Part shown: in pieces, positions 1 to 8,979 of the stretch | Position numbering within the stretch: the stretch's first letter is position 1 | Layout of the letters: each line of letters starts with the position of its first letter | Assembly: GCA_017430365.1 (NCBI GenBank) | Contig: JAFRNC010000004.1 | Coordinates: forward strand, 248,001-312,000 | DNA: 64,000 bases | Source of the DNA: Bacteroidales bacterium | GTDB lineage: Bacteria > Bacteroidota > Bacteroidia > Bacteroidales > UBA932 | Reading direction: 5' to 3' | Program-made: the position numbers and the translations under genes | The notes under the pieces: generated by a model | Seen by the model: the letters and a program-made list of their open reading frames with translations, nothing else | Told to the model about the DNA's origin: nothing | The model's database searches: none

Positions 1-972
1 TATTTCAGGAAACTGGCGGCCCTCAACGGCATCTCCCTGAAAGAAGCACGCAAGGCATGGGGCCGTCCCGACAAGACTTCTGAACTGATCATGGGGATGG
101 TCGTCGAAGCCGACCGGGAGAATTGGCCGAAAGTGTCGGCACTGGCCGCGGAGAAGGACCTCAAATCGGAAATAGGGACCTACTATTATAACCTGGCCAA
201 TGCCATGCAGGACCGGCTTCCGGACCGCCTGATGGATTACTACCAGCCTTTCGAACGGGGATTGTTCCTGCCGGTAGGACCTTCGTCCACGCCTTTCCGG
301 ATCGCATGTGCCGGCGATGTATGGTTCGCCCTCGGATACATGCCCCTCGCCGAACGCGATGCCATGCTCGGCCTGCTCTTCTCCCCTGCCCACACCGGCC
401 CCCGCTACCTCCGGCGCCTGGCCGAGTGCAACCTGGTCTCGGGCGATTCCGAGGCTGCATCGAAATACCTGCGCATCCTGCTCAACGACCCTTCGGAACG
501 GGATTGGGCCCGGGAACGGCTTCCCGGGAACTGGCGCCCGGACTATCAGCTGCGGATAGCGGAAAAACGCAACCTCGCACCCCGGTTCGACCTGGTTCAC
601 GGCATGGACCAGGCGCAGCTGGTCCTCCGCATACTGCTGAGTTCGAACGCCACCAACAAGACCGCGCTGGACTACCTGCTGTGCTACGACCTGCTTACTA
701 AAGACCTGGACGCGTTCATCGCGGACTACGATCCTTCGCTCACCGCCTCGCATCTCTACGAGGAGGCAATGCTCATATTCCTCGCCGCCAAAGGCGGCAT
801 GACGCAGGAGAATTTTGTCCATTACCACATATCGGAAGCCACTTTCAACAGCTTCAACCGCTTCGTCACGATTTACAAGCGTGACGGGGGGAATGCACGC
901 AACCTGACTGCCGAATTCGGGAAAAGCTACTGGTACTATTTCTATTTTGCCGAAAGGAATGAGAAGAATTGA
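1..972 (+). CDS. DUF6057-like protein, C-terminal part (5' end outside window)
   Basis: The reading frame is open from base 1, so this is the 3' part of a longer gene. The visible 323 residues are soluble and helical, and look like TPR-type repeats, for example the stretch around LRRLAECNLVSGDSEAASKYL. They align by eye with the C-terminal half of the 581-residue membrane protein encoded at 5692-7437 (shared RLAE-NLV-GD pattern, and FGKSYWYY against YGKTYWFY near the C-terminus). By that comparison the missing N-terminal part should carry multiple membrane segments. The next gene starts inside its last codons, which indicates translational coupling. The function is unknown. Confidence 0.8.
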   Translation, partial: YFRKLAALNGISLKEARKAWGRPDKTSELIMGMVVEADRENWPKVSALAAEKDLKSEIGTYYYNLANAMQDRLPDRLMDYYQPFERGLFLPVGPSSTPFRIACAGDVWFALGYMPLAERDAMLGLLFSPAHTGPRYLRRLAECNLVSGDSEAASKYLRILLNDPSERDWARERLPGNWRPDYQLRIAEKRNLAPRFDLVHGMDQAQLVLRILLSSNATNKTALDYLLCYDLLTKDLDAFIADYDPSLTASHLYEEAMLIFLAAKGGMTQENFVHYHISEATFNSFNRFVTIYKRDGGNARNLTAEFGKSYWYYFYFAERNEKN

Positions 973-2425
973 ACCACTCTGCCTGATCGCCCTGACTGCG
1001 GCACTCCTCCTGCTCTCATGCGGGAGGCATTACGACGTGAGGCCTTATGGAACAGGCACGGACAGGACTTCCCTTCTCTTTCCTGACTATCAGGATGTAA
1101 CTATTCCCTGCAACATCGCCCCCGCCAATTTCTATTATACCGATCCGGAAGGCTCGCGCTTCACCACCAAGTTCTCCTGCGGGGATGTGTCGGTTACCGT
1201 CAAGGGGCGCGAAGTGATCTGGAAGGAAAGGCAATGGACCGGCTTGCTTGAAGCCGCCTCAGGAGGCGACATCGAGGTGGAATCATCGTACAGAAAGGAT
1301 GGCGCCCCGGTCTCCTGGAAGTGGAGCATCCACGTTGACGGCGACCCTGTCGACCAGTATCTGACCTATCGTCTCATCGAACCGGGTTTCGAGGTATGGG
1401 ACGACCTGGAGATAATCGAGCGGAATCTCGGGAACTTCGATACCCGCGTCATATCCGATTTCAGGCACACCGGCAACAGGTGCATGAACTGCCATATACA
1501 CTCGCAGGGGCGCGGGGACCTCTCGATGTTCTACCTGCGGGGAGAAGGAGGCGGAGCCATACTGAACCGGGGCGGGACCCTGCGCAAGCTCACCCTGCGC
1601 GACAGCGCCATGATCTCCCCCACCGTGTACGGAGAAATACATCCCGAAGGAAGGTTCGGGGTATTCTCGACCAATATCATCATTCCGGCCATGCACTCTG
1701 CAGGAGGCCTCCGGATGGAGGTATTCGACAAGGCTTCCGATCTCTGCGTAGCCGATTTTGACGGTAACAGGATGATGACCTTCCCCGAAACCGCCCGGGA
1801 AGATGTCATGGAAACCTTCCCGGTCTTTTCAGCCGACGGCCGGTATGTCTATTATTGCACCGCTCCCGCCCTTCCCCTTCCGGCCGAAATAGACCGCTTG
1901 ATGTATTCGCTGGTACGTATTCCCTTCGATCCGGTGACCGGCGCTCTCGGCAGCCCCGCAGACACAGTCTGGAGCGCAGCCGCTACGGGCAAGTCCGTAT
2001 GTCACCCCAAGACCTCGCCCGACGGCCGTTGGCTGCTCTTCACGGTTGCGGACTACGGTACCTTCCCCATCAACCATAAGGAGTGCGACCTCTGCATGAT
2101 CGACCTTGCATCGGGAAAGATAATTGACCTTTCTGCGGTCAACGACGACAAATCGGACACCTACCACAGCTGGAGTTCCAATTCCAGGTGGTTCGTTTTC
2201 GCCTCCAAACGCGGGGACGGCCTGTATGGCAAACCCTGGTTCAGCCACGTCTCACCCGACGGCACCGTATCAAAGCCGTTCCTCCTCCCCCAGAAGAATC
2301 CACATTTCTACGATACCATGCTCCGCTCTTTCAATGTCCCCGACCTGGGAAACTCCCCCGTAGGTTTCGATGCCGAGGCAATCGGGCACATGCTGGAAGA
2401 TGTGACTGCAGAACAATTTGAATAA
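959..2425 (+). CDS. PD40/TolB-like propeller lipoprotein with a CxxCH motif
   Basis: A 488-residue predicted lipoprotein with a lipobox ending at Cys21 (LLLSC), so it is exported and lipid-anchored. The middle and C-terminal parts carry PD40/WD40-like propeller strands (for example FPVFSADGRYVYY and KTSPDGRWLLF). Residues about 175-179 read CMNCH, a c-type haem-binding signature. ATG 959 is preferred over the upstream TTG at 947, because it directly precedes the signal peptide and follows a GAAAGGA stretch. It overlaps the end of the upstream gene by 14 bases. It is a paralogue of the protein at 4221-5684, which has the same layout. No enzymatic role can be assigned; sensor, electron-transfer or binding functions are all possible. 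Confidence 0.82.
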   Translation: MRRIEPLCLIALTAALLLLSCGRHYDVRPYGTGTDRTSLLFPDYQDVTIPCNIAPANFYYTDPEGSRFTTKFSCGDVSVTVKGREVIWKERQWTGLLEAASGGDIEVESSYRKDGAPVSWKWSIHVDGDPVDQYLTYRLIEPGFEVWDDLEIIERNLGNFDTRVISDFRHTGNRCMNCHIHSQGRGDLSMFYLRGEGGGAILNRGGTLRKLTLRDSAMISPTVYGEIHPEGRFGVFSTNIIIPAMHSAGGLRMEVFDKASDLCVADFDGNRMMTFPETAREDVMETFPVFSADGRYVYYCTAPALPLPAEIDRLMYSLVRIPFDPVTGALGSPADTVWSAAATGKSVCHPKTSPDGRWLLFTVADYGTFPINHKECDLCMIDLASGKIIDLSAVNDDKSDTYHSWSSNSRWFVFASKRGDGLYGKPWFSHVSPDGTVSKPFLLPQKNPHFYDTMLRSFNVPDLGNSPVGFDAEAIGHMLEDVTAEQFE

Positions 2426-2437
2426 AACCATCTTACA

Positions 2438-4207
2438 ATGAATTTACGGATAATCGCCCAAAGTATTCTAGCAGTCCTGCTCATAGCAGCCTGCGGTCCA
2501 AAAATTGAACCGGAGCCGGTCAAACTGGTGGCCCAGCCTTCCGAACTGACTTTCGATGCCAAGGGAGGAACTCTTGACATCACCCTTACAAGCGGAATCA
2601 GGCCTATCGTCACCTGTTCGGAATCATGGATAAGCCTGTCGGAAGGGACTTATGCTTCCAATTCGCTCCGGGTCAGTGTAACTGCCGCTGAAAACGTCGG
2701 TTCCGATGACCGTTCGACCTCCATCAGGGTCATAGGAGAGAAACAGAGCCTTATGATTCCCGTAAAGCAGGGAGTCAAGCAGGTTCCCCTGGCTGTCGAC
2801 AGGAATTCCGTCTCCTTCGACCGTTTCGGAGGCAAGGCGGTCGTAACCGTGACCTCGACACGGCAGCCCTCGGCTTCATCCAACGCACCATGGTGCGGAG
2901 TGGAAGTCGGAACTATCTCAGCAAATCAGGAGACCGTAATCACCCTTTCAGCAGCTGCCAACAGGACTGATTCCGCCAGCAACGGCACGGTCACCATAGA
3001 GTGTGGAAACGAAAAGGTAAGCGTCAATATCACCCGGGATGCCTTCCAGCCCATTTCCACTGCAAGCGCAACCGCCATAACCCCTGAGACCGTATTCAAC
3101 GCAATGGCCCCCGGCTGGAACATGGGCAACCATATGGATGCCATCAGCAACGGAGTAGCCTCGGAAACGGTATGGGGAAATGACAAATGCACCCAGGCAA
3201 CCTTCGACAAGGTGAAAGCTGCCGGTTTCAAGGCGGTCAGGATATGCACGACCTGGGAAGGCCACATCGGTGCAGCTCCGGGCTATATACTGGAAGACAA
3301 ATGGCTTGACCGGGTGGCTGAAATCGCGGGCTATGCCGAAAAAGCCGGCCTTGTCGCCATAGTCAACACCCACCACGACGAGAGCTACTGGCAGGATATC
3401 TCCAAGGCCTACAATAACGCCACCCAGAACGAAAAGGTTAAAGACCAGATCTTCTGCGTATGGTCCCAGATCGCCAACCGGTTCAAGGACAAAGGCGAAT
3501 GGCTGGTCTTCGAATCGTTCAACGAGATACAGGACGGCGGATGGGGCTGGAGCGCCGCGTTCCAGGCCAATCCGGATGCCCAATACAAGGTACTGAACGA
3601 GTGGAACCAGGTGTTCGTCGACGCCGTCCGCTCCACAGGCGGGAACAACGCCACCCGCTGGCTCGGCATCCCCGGTTATGCCGCCAGCCCCGGTTTTACA
3701 ATGAAGGGACTCGTCCTTCCAAAGGACTACACCTCCGCCAACCGCCTGATGGTGGCCGTCCACGACTACGACCCGTACGATTATACGCTGAAGGATCCGC
3801 TCGTCCGGCAGTGGGGGCACACCGCCGACAAGGACAAGCGCTGCAGCGACAAGGACGAGGAAAATGTGGTAGCCGTCTTCAACAACCTCAGGCTGGCATA
3901 TCTCAACAGGGGAATACCGGTGTATCTCGGCGAAATGGGATGCTCCCGCCATACCGAGGAGGACTTCCCCTATCAGATGTACTACATGGAGTATTTCTGC
4001 AAGGCCGCCGCAGACCGCCTGCTTCCCATGTATGTCTGGGACAACGGCGCTGTCGGCGTCGGACCTGAGCATCACGGTTACATAAACCACGGCACAGGTG
4101 AGTTCGTCGACGAAAAGGCCAGGACCCTGGTCGGCATCATGGTGAAAGCCGTGACCACCAAAGATCCGGACTATACCCTGGAAAGCATTTACAACGCCGC
4201 CCCGTAA
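2438..4207 (+). CDS. GH5 family endoglucanase lipoprotein with BACON domains
   Basis: A 589-residue predicted surface lipoprotein (lipobox Cys19, LLIAAC). Residues about 28-200 form two BACON-type all-beta domains, recognised by the pattern 'ltfdakGGtlditltS...pwisls'. The GH5 barrel follows from about residue 215. GWNMGN (about 226) is the usual barrel start, FNE (about 361) carries the acid/base Glu, HDYDPY (about 442) is typical, and YLGEMG (about 496) carries the nucleophile Glu. The expected activity is endo-beta-1,4-glucanase or a related beta-glucanase or xyloglucanase; the subfamily cannot be fixed by eye. It follows the propeller lipoprotein by 12 bases, so the two are probably co-transcribed. 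No SusC/SusD pair is next to it. Confidence 0.9.
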   Translation: MNLRIIAQSILAVLLIAACGPKIEPEPVKLVAQPSELTFDAKGGTLDITLTSGIRPIVTCSESWISLSEGTYASNSLRVSVTAAENVGSDDRSTSIRVIGEKQSLMIPVKQGVKQVPLAVDRNSVSFDRFGGKAVVTVTSTRQPSASSNAPWCGVEVGTISANQETVITLSAAANRTDSASNGTVTIECGNEKVSVNITRDAFQPISTASATAITPETVFNAMAPGWNMGNHMDAISNGVASETVWGNDKCTQATFDKVKAAGFKAVRICTTWEGHIGAAPGYILEDKWLDRVAEIAGYAEKAGLVAIVNTHHDESYWQDISKAYNNATQNEKVKDQIFCVWSQIANRFKDKGEWLVFESFNEIQDGGWGWSAAFQANPDAQYKVLNEWNQVFVDAVRSTGGNNATRWLGIPGYAASPGFTMKGLVLPKDYTSANRLMVAVHDYDPYDYTLKDPLVRQWGHTADKDKRCSDKDEENVVAVFNNLRLAYLNRGIPVYLGEMGCSRHTEEDFPYQMYYMEYFCKAAADRLLPMYVWDNGAVGVGPEHHGYINHGTGEFVDEKARTLVGIMVKAVTTKDPDYTLESIYNAAP

Positions 4208-4220
4208 CCCGATAAAGGTG

Positions 4221-5684
4221 CTACTCCGACCAGCGGAAGCCGAAGGGTATGCGCTCGGGGGAGTTTATCGCCTTCTGGGCGTGTATCTTGTCGAACGGTA
4301 CAGGACCGGTCACGAAGTCGGGGACATTGTACGAAAGGAAAAGGTCTCCGTAGTATTTCTTCGGATCACGCTGAGGCAGCATGAACGGTTTTGAAGCCAC
4401 GCCGTCCCCGTCGAAGTGGGCGATGTAAAGTCTCGTGAAGAGGCCGTCGTCCCTGCGGCTTGAGAAGACAAACCAGCGGTTATTTGTGCCCCAGTTGTGG
4501 AAACTGTCGGTGTCGTCGCTGTTGACCTCGCTTATGGGACGGGTTTCTCCGGTGGCAAGGTCCAGCAGCCACAAATCCGCTTCGTGGTGCCAGATGGAGA
4601 ACGTTCCGTAGTCACACAGGGTGAACATCAGATATTTCCCGTCATATGAAGGTCTGGGGAAGCAAATGCTTCCGTTAAAATCAGCTGCATCCAGTACCGT
4701 TTCCACATCCTTTCCGATGGTTCCGGTTTCAGGATCGAAGGATACTTTATACAGACTGTAGCGCGACTGCGACAGTTCGCCCGGAATTTCCACCTGCACG
4801 GCCGAGGTGAAATACAACGTCCCGCCATCGGGAGAGAATACGGGGAATGTCTCCCAGATGCCGGGCCGCTTAACCTGAGGCGCGGTGATGATCTGGTTGT
4901 TGGCGACATCGTATACCTGTATGTCCGAATCGAGGTCGAAAACCTCGATTATCTTGTCGGGCTGGGCGTGGAAACCCTGGTGGGTGTTGTTGGTGGAGTA
5001 AGCAATGTACCTGCCGGAGGGGTGCCAGTAAGGGTATACGCAGGTACCAAGCGTGGAATCGGTCTTGGTGTCGTATGCAGCAAGTCTGCCGTCCTTCTGC
5101 AACAACGTGGCGCCGTGTGCGCCGCGGATATGGAGCGTCAGGGCGGATGGATCGTCACGGAAACTCGCATGGCAGTTCACGCATCCGGCGAACTGTGTAT
5201 TTTCCAGCAGAGCACGCTGCCGGAAGGAGCCCAGTTCACGTTCATATATGCCCATGAAACTGTAAATCTGATAGCCGGGCTCAAGCATGCGGTACGTAAG
5301 GCCATAGTCGATCCCGTCCTCCGAAACATAGATGCTGAACGGTTCGAAGCGCCGCCAGGCGCCGTCAAACAGGCCGCTTACCGTCACGGTGACGGAATCG
5401 CCGATACTGGCATGCAGCAACTTCTTCCAACCCTTCCCGGAGAAGCGGGTGGAGGCTTTTCCGCCGCTGCGGAGCGATGTGCCGTCGGGCGCGGTCAGAC
5501 GGACATCCAGGGCATCGGCGCCATCAAGCGTGAAATCGAGGGGAGCTATGGTCGCGGGGACGGTCACCCCGACATAGTCGGGCCATATATCCGGAAGGAT
5601 TCCGGCAGGAGCCGCATCGCGTTCCCTGGGGCTGCATGCCGCCAGCGTCATCAGAACCGTCAGAAGGCACAGGAATCTGTTCAT
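4221..5684 (-). CDS. PD40/TolB-like propeller lipoprotein with a CxxCH motif (second copy)
   Basis: A 487-residue predicted lipoprotein (lipobox Cys17, TLAAC). It shares the order of features with the protein at 959-2425: an N-terminal beta domain, a CVNCH c-type haem signature at about residues 168-172, then propeller repeats such as FPVFSPDGGTLYF and the shared HHEADLWLLDL/HKECDLCMIDL segment. The C-terminal FMLPQRDPKKYYGDLFLSYNVPD matches FLLPQKNPHFYDTMLRSFNVPD in its twin. It starts 7 bases after the DUF6057-like gene upstream, so the two form an operon. The same pairing in two copies implies that the proteins work together, but their role is unknown. Confidence 0.82.
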   Translation of the reverse strand: MNRFLCLLTVLMTLAACSPRERDAAPAGILPDIWPDYVGVTVPATIAPLDFTLDGADALDVRLTAPDGTSLRSGGKASTRFSGKGWKKLLHASIGDSVTVTVSGLFDGAWRRFEPFSIYVSEDGIDYGLTYRMLEPGYQIYSFMGIYERELGSFRQRALLENTQFAGCVNCHASFRDDPSALTLHIRGAHGATLLQKDGRLAAYDTKTDSTLGTCVYPYWHPSGRYIAYSTNNTHQGFHAQPDKIIEVFDLDSDIQVYDVANNQIITAPQVKRPGIWETFPVFSPDGGTLYFTSAVQVEIPGELSQSRYSLYKVSFDPETGTIGKDVETVLDAADFNGSICFPRPSYDGKYLMFTLCDYGTFSIWHHEADLWLLDLATGETRPISEVNSDDTDSFHNWGTNNRWFVFSSRRDDGLFTRLYIAHFDGDGVASKPFMLPQRDPKKYYGDLFLSYNVPDFVTGPVPFDKIHAQKAINSPERIPFGFRWSE

Positions 5685-5691
5685 AACCGGA

Positions 5692-7437
5692 TTATTGTTG
5701 GCGGTTGAGGTATCTGTAAATATAATAGAACCAGTAGGTCTTCCCGTATGTAGCCTCCATCACGGACTCGCTCTTCCTCGCATTCGCATCGGCCATGAAG
5801 CGGTTCAGACGCTGGACATTGGACGGGGAGATGTAGGGCGGAAGACCGTTGAAGTCCTCGTGCGTGAAGACCCAGAGCAGCAGGAGGGCCTCCTGATAAG
5901 CCTGAGGCAGAGGTGACGCCTTCACCAAAGGCAAGCACTCTGCAAAGCGGTTAAGGTCCTTGCGGAGAAGGCACCAGGACATCAGATAATCGATGGCCAT
6001 GCTGTTGTCTGGATGCTCCACGTTCAGGAGTCCGAGCATGGAATCCATTTCGGTGTCGCTGAAAAGGTAATCGTGTTCCCTGAGCCTGAAGTCACGCGCA
6101 CGGGCAAGTTCCGGGCGCTTTTCGAAAAGGGTTCCGTCCGCGACAAGGTCTGCCGTCTCTTTGGCCCATTTCCGATAGAATATGGTGTGTTGCAGTGCCT
6201 TGAGGTATTTCAGGGCAACTGCCGTATCGCCGTTGACGAGATTCGTCTCGGCCAGACGCTTGTAGAACCTGGCGCTTTTCTGGAAATCGGGAATGGCTTC
6301 CTGCGCCTCGAAAGCATAGCGCTGGGCGGTATTCACCATACCCAGATGCCAGTAAATCTCCCCGGTCGACACCGGATTTGTAAAATCGCCCACATATCCG
6401 GGCAGGAGCCCGTCCGGACCATTCTGGAAATAAGAGAACTGGCTGTCAGGCAGACGGCCTGTCATGGCCAGGGCCAGATTCAGGCAGGACACGGTCTTGG
6501 GGTTGTCGGGGTTGTGCCTGTCCGCCTGCATCATGATGCGGTTCCACATCTGCATGCGTACCATGAAGTCGTAACGCATCCATTCCTCCTTTGCGGGATC
6601 CGCGGCGCGCAGGGTCAAGAATGTTCCGGCAGCCACCAGCACTGCATACAGGGCCAGAGAAGGCACTGATTTCAACTGCCGGCGTATCTTGAGGCATGAG
6701 ACCAGGACCACTGCCGCGCAGGCCAGGGCAGCGCCGTAGAGCATCCCGGGCAGCAGATTGGGGAACCTGTAATAGTGTATGCCCTGCACCAGACGGGCGG
6801 TTGTGTAAGGGAAAATGCGGCCGGCGGCAAGGGGGCAGAGAGCAGCCAGCACCACCATACAGAGGGCAAATATCCAGGTCCTCCCCTCACCTCCGGCGAC
6901 TTCGTGACATGCGGCCACAAGCACGAACAGCAGGCAGAGGGGGCCGCATGCCAGATAGAGAACAGGTACCAGTACCGTTTCCACTATGTACCGCGTCCTG
7001 ACCGCACCAAGCTTCCTGCAGAGGACCGCACAGGCAAGCGGCAGCGCGACGGCCACCGCCGAACCGGTCAATGCATTCTCGTCGCAGAAGAATGCCGTGA
7101 GAAGGATGGCCGGGATGAAAGTGAGGGCAAATACCGCCAGCGAACGCCGGCGGCAGGCGGCCCAGACCAGCAACTGGACACCGCAGACAAGCACGGCCAT
7201 CAGTACAGACCCGGTCGGGGCATAATAGAAAAACTGGGTGATAAAACGTCCTATCCAGTCCGCAAGGCCTCCCGGAACCCATGTTACTTCAGCGAAATAC
7301 TTCCAGGTGAATTCGAAAAGCTGGTACTGTTCCTGGAAATGTATGTGATAGGGATACCTGAAGGCAAAGAAAAGATATACGGCGATTCCCATGAGGGCCG
7401 TCATCACCATCGCCGCTATCCTGTGCGCTCTGGACAT
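5692..7437 (-). CDS. DUF6057-like polytopic membrane protein
   Basis: A 581-residue protein. The first half (roughly residues 1-290) has about eight to ten hydrophobic segments, starting with MVMTALMGIAVYLFF. The second half is soluble and helical with TPR-like spacing (RLAETNLVNGDTAVALKYL), probably extracytoplasmic. The layout matches the Bacteroidetes family named DUF6057 as I recall it. It is the first gene of a two-gene operon with the CxxCH propeller lipoprotein at 4221-5684. The partial gene at the left edge of the window is its paralogue, in the same order relative to the other lipoprotein. The function is unknown. Confidence 0.8.
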   Translation of the reverse strand: MSRAHRIAAMVMTALMGIAVYLFFAFRYPYHIHFQEQYQLFEFTWKYFAEVTWVPGGLADWIGRFITQFFYYAPTGSVLMAVLVCGVQLLVWAACRRRSLAVFALTFIPAILLTAFFCDENALTGSAVAVALPLACAVLCRKLGAVRTRYIVETVLVPVLYLACGPLCLLFVLVAACHEVAGGEGRTWIFALCMVVLAALCPLAAGRIFPYTTARLVQGIHYYRFPNLLPGMLYGAALACAAVVLVSCLKIRRQLKSVPSLALYAVLVAAGTFLTLRAADPAKEEWMRYDFMVRMQMWNRIMMQADRHNPDNPKTVSCLNLALAMTGRLPDSQFSYFQNGPDGLLPGYVGDFTNPVSTGEIYWHLGMVNTAQRYAFEAQEAIPDFQKSARFYKRLAETNLVNGDTAVALKYLKALQHTIFYRKWAKETADLVADGTLFEKRPELARARDFRLREHDYLFSDTEMDSMLGLLNVEHPDNSMAIDYLMSWCLLRKDLNRFAECLPLVKASPLPQAYQEALLLLWVFTHEDFNGLPPYISPSNVQRLNRFMADANARKSESVMEATYGKTYWFYYIYRYLNRQQ

Positions 7438-7457
7438 TATTCTAATGCTTGACTTGG

Positions 7458-7465
7458 CAAAGTTA
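7458..7465 (-). promoter_or_regulatory. -7 promoter element (TAACTTTG) for the DUF6057-like operon
   Basis: On the minus strand the bases read TAACTTTG, an exact match to the Bacteroidetes -7 consensus TAnnTTTG, 20 bases upstream of the ATG at 7437. No clear TTTG is visible at the -33 position. The site therefore rests on the -7 match and its location in the divergent gap. Confidence 0.5.
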
Positions 7466-7492
7466 AACGAATTATTCTTAATTTTACAGATT

Positions 7493-8059
7493 ATGTGTGT
7501 TGAAAGTCATCCTTTCGAGCCTTTTCTTCCCGAAGGCGCCGGAATCCTTTTCCTGGGCAGTTTCCCTCCCCAGCCGAAAAGGTGGTCCATGCCTTTCTAC
7601 TACCCGAACTGGCTGAACGATTTCTGGAGGGTGATGGGACTCATTTTCTACGGGGACAGGGACCATTTCGTAGTACCGGGCCGGAAACGTTTCGATCAGG
7701 AACTTATCGAGGCCTTCTGCCGGGAACATGGATTCGCCCTTTACGACACGGCGAGCGAAGTGCGGCGGCTGAAGGACAACGCCTCCGACAAGTATCTGGA
7801 GGTTGTCAAACCGACCGACATCCCCGCCCTCCTGGCCCGTATTCCCTCCTGCAGGACAATCGTCACCACCGGACAGAAGGCCACCGGCATAATAGTCTCG
7901 ACTTTCGGATGTCCCGAGCCTCCGGTCGGAGGGCATGTGGAAATCACTGTCCCCCGCACCATGGATTTCTGGCGGATGCCTTCAACATCCAGGGCCTATC
8001 CCCTTCCCCTTGAAAAGAAAGCCGCTGTATACCGTTTATTGTTCAATAATCGGCCATGA
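7493..8059 (+). CDS. uracil-DNA glycosylase family protein
   Basis: A 188-residue protein with the fold signature of the small uracil/mismatch-specific DNA glycosylases. It has LFLGSFPP near the N-terminus (the GS-P-P loop that positions catalytic water) and MPSTSRAY near the C-terminus (the minor-groove loop, S-S-R-A-Y type). The expected role is removal of uracil or mismatched bases from DNA. The frame is open further upstream to 7391, but ATG 7493 is chosen because it gives the family's usual length and avoids overlap with the divergent gene. Its stop overlaps the start of psuG by four bases (ATGA), so the two are co-translated. Confidence 0.82.
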   Translation: MCVESHPFEPFLPEGAGILFLGSFPPQPKRWSMPFYYPNWLNDFWRVMGLIFYGDRDHFVVPGRKRFDQELIEAFCREHGFALYDTASEVRRLKDNASDKYLEVVKPTDIPALLARIPSCRTIVTTGQKATGIIVSTFGCPEPPVGGHVEITVPRTMDFWRMPSTSRAYPLPLEKKAAVYRLLFNNRP

Positions 8060-8973
8060 AGAATTACCTTGAAATTTCTCCTGCCGTAAAGGCAGCCCAG
8101 AGCGCCGGATTGCCGGTCGTCGCCCTCGAATCTACAATCATATCCCACGGTATGCCATACCCCCGGAATGTGGAAACCGCCATCAAGGTGGAAGAAGCCG
8201 TGCGTGAGGCAGGAGCCGTTCCTGCCACCATAGCCGTGCTGGGCGGCAGACTCAGGGCAGGTCTGTCTGCAGATGAGATAGAGTATCTCGGGAAGAAGGG
8301 CCCGGAAGTCGCCAAGGCATCGCGGCGTGACCTTCCCGTGCTGGTTTCGAAAGGGGCTGACGGTGCCACGACCGTAGCCACTACGATGATTATCGCCCAT
8401 CTGGCGGGAATACAGGTATTCGCCACAGGCGGCGTGGGCGGAGTCCATCGCGGGGCAGAAACCACGATGGACGTCTCGGCCGACCTGGAGGAACTCGGCA
8501 GGACTCCGGTGATGGTTGTCTGTGCCGGGGCCAAGGCCATACTGGACCTTGGACTCACCCTGGAGTATCTGGAGACCAAGGGAGTGCCCGTTATCGGATT
8601 CGGCACGGAGGAACTGCCGGCGTTCTATACGCGTACAAGCGGATTCAAGACAGACTACCGCCTCGACACTCCCGAAGAACTTGCCGCAGCTTTCCGGGCA
8701 CAGCAGGACATGGGCCTTGGGGGCGGGATGCTCGTGACGAATCCCATTCCCGAAGAATGGTCGATGGATCCGGTCAGGATAAATGCCGCCATAGACGAGG
8801 CTGTCGCCGATGCCCGGCGCCTCGGCATCAAGGGCAAGGAAACAACTCCCTACCTGCTCGCGAGGGTACAGGAACTCACTGGCGGTGACTCGCTGGAAGC
8901 CAATATCAAGCTCGTGCTGAACAACGCGAGACTGGCGGCCCTGACGGCCAAGGCGCTGGCGAAACTTGAGTAG
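8056..8973 (+). CDS. psuG: pseudouridine-5'-phosphate glycosidase
   Basis: A 305-residue protein of typical family length that matches PsuG/YeiN. It has ALESTIISHGMPYP at the N-terminus, then DGATTVATTMIIAHLAGI and FATGGVGGVHRGAE. The enzyme reversibly cleaves the C-glycosidic bond of pseudouridine 5'-phosphate to uracil and ribose 5-phosphate, in the cytoplasm. Pseudouridine kinase (PsuK), its usual partner, is not next to it. It is instead coupled by a four-base overlap to the uracil-DNA glycosylase-like gene. Recognition of the family is strong. Confidence 0.95.
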   Translation: MKNYLEISPAVKAAQSAGLPVVALESTIISHGMPYPRNVETAIKVEEAVREAGAVPATIAVLGGRLRAGLSADEIEYLGKKGPEVAKASRRDLPVLVSKGADGATTVATTMIIAHLAGIQVFATGGVGGVHRGAETTMDVSADLEELGRTPVMVVCAGAKAILDLGLTLEYLETKGVPVIGFGTEELPAFYTRTSGFKTDYRLDTPEELAAAFRAQQDMGLGGGMLVTNPIPEEWSMDPVRINAAIDEAVADARRLGIKGKETTPYLLARVQELTGGDSLEANIKLVLNNARLAALTAKALAKLE

Positions 8974-8979
8974 ACCTGC

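Noticed and set aside
2948..4090. 380-codon frame antisense to the GH5 gene
   Set aside because: It is contained in the GH5 coding region and has no recognisable domain.
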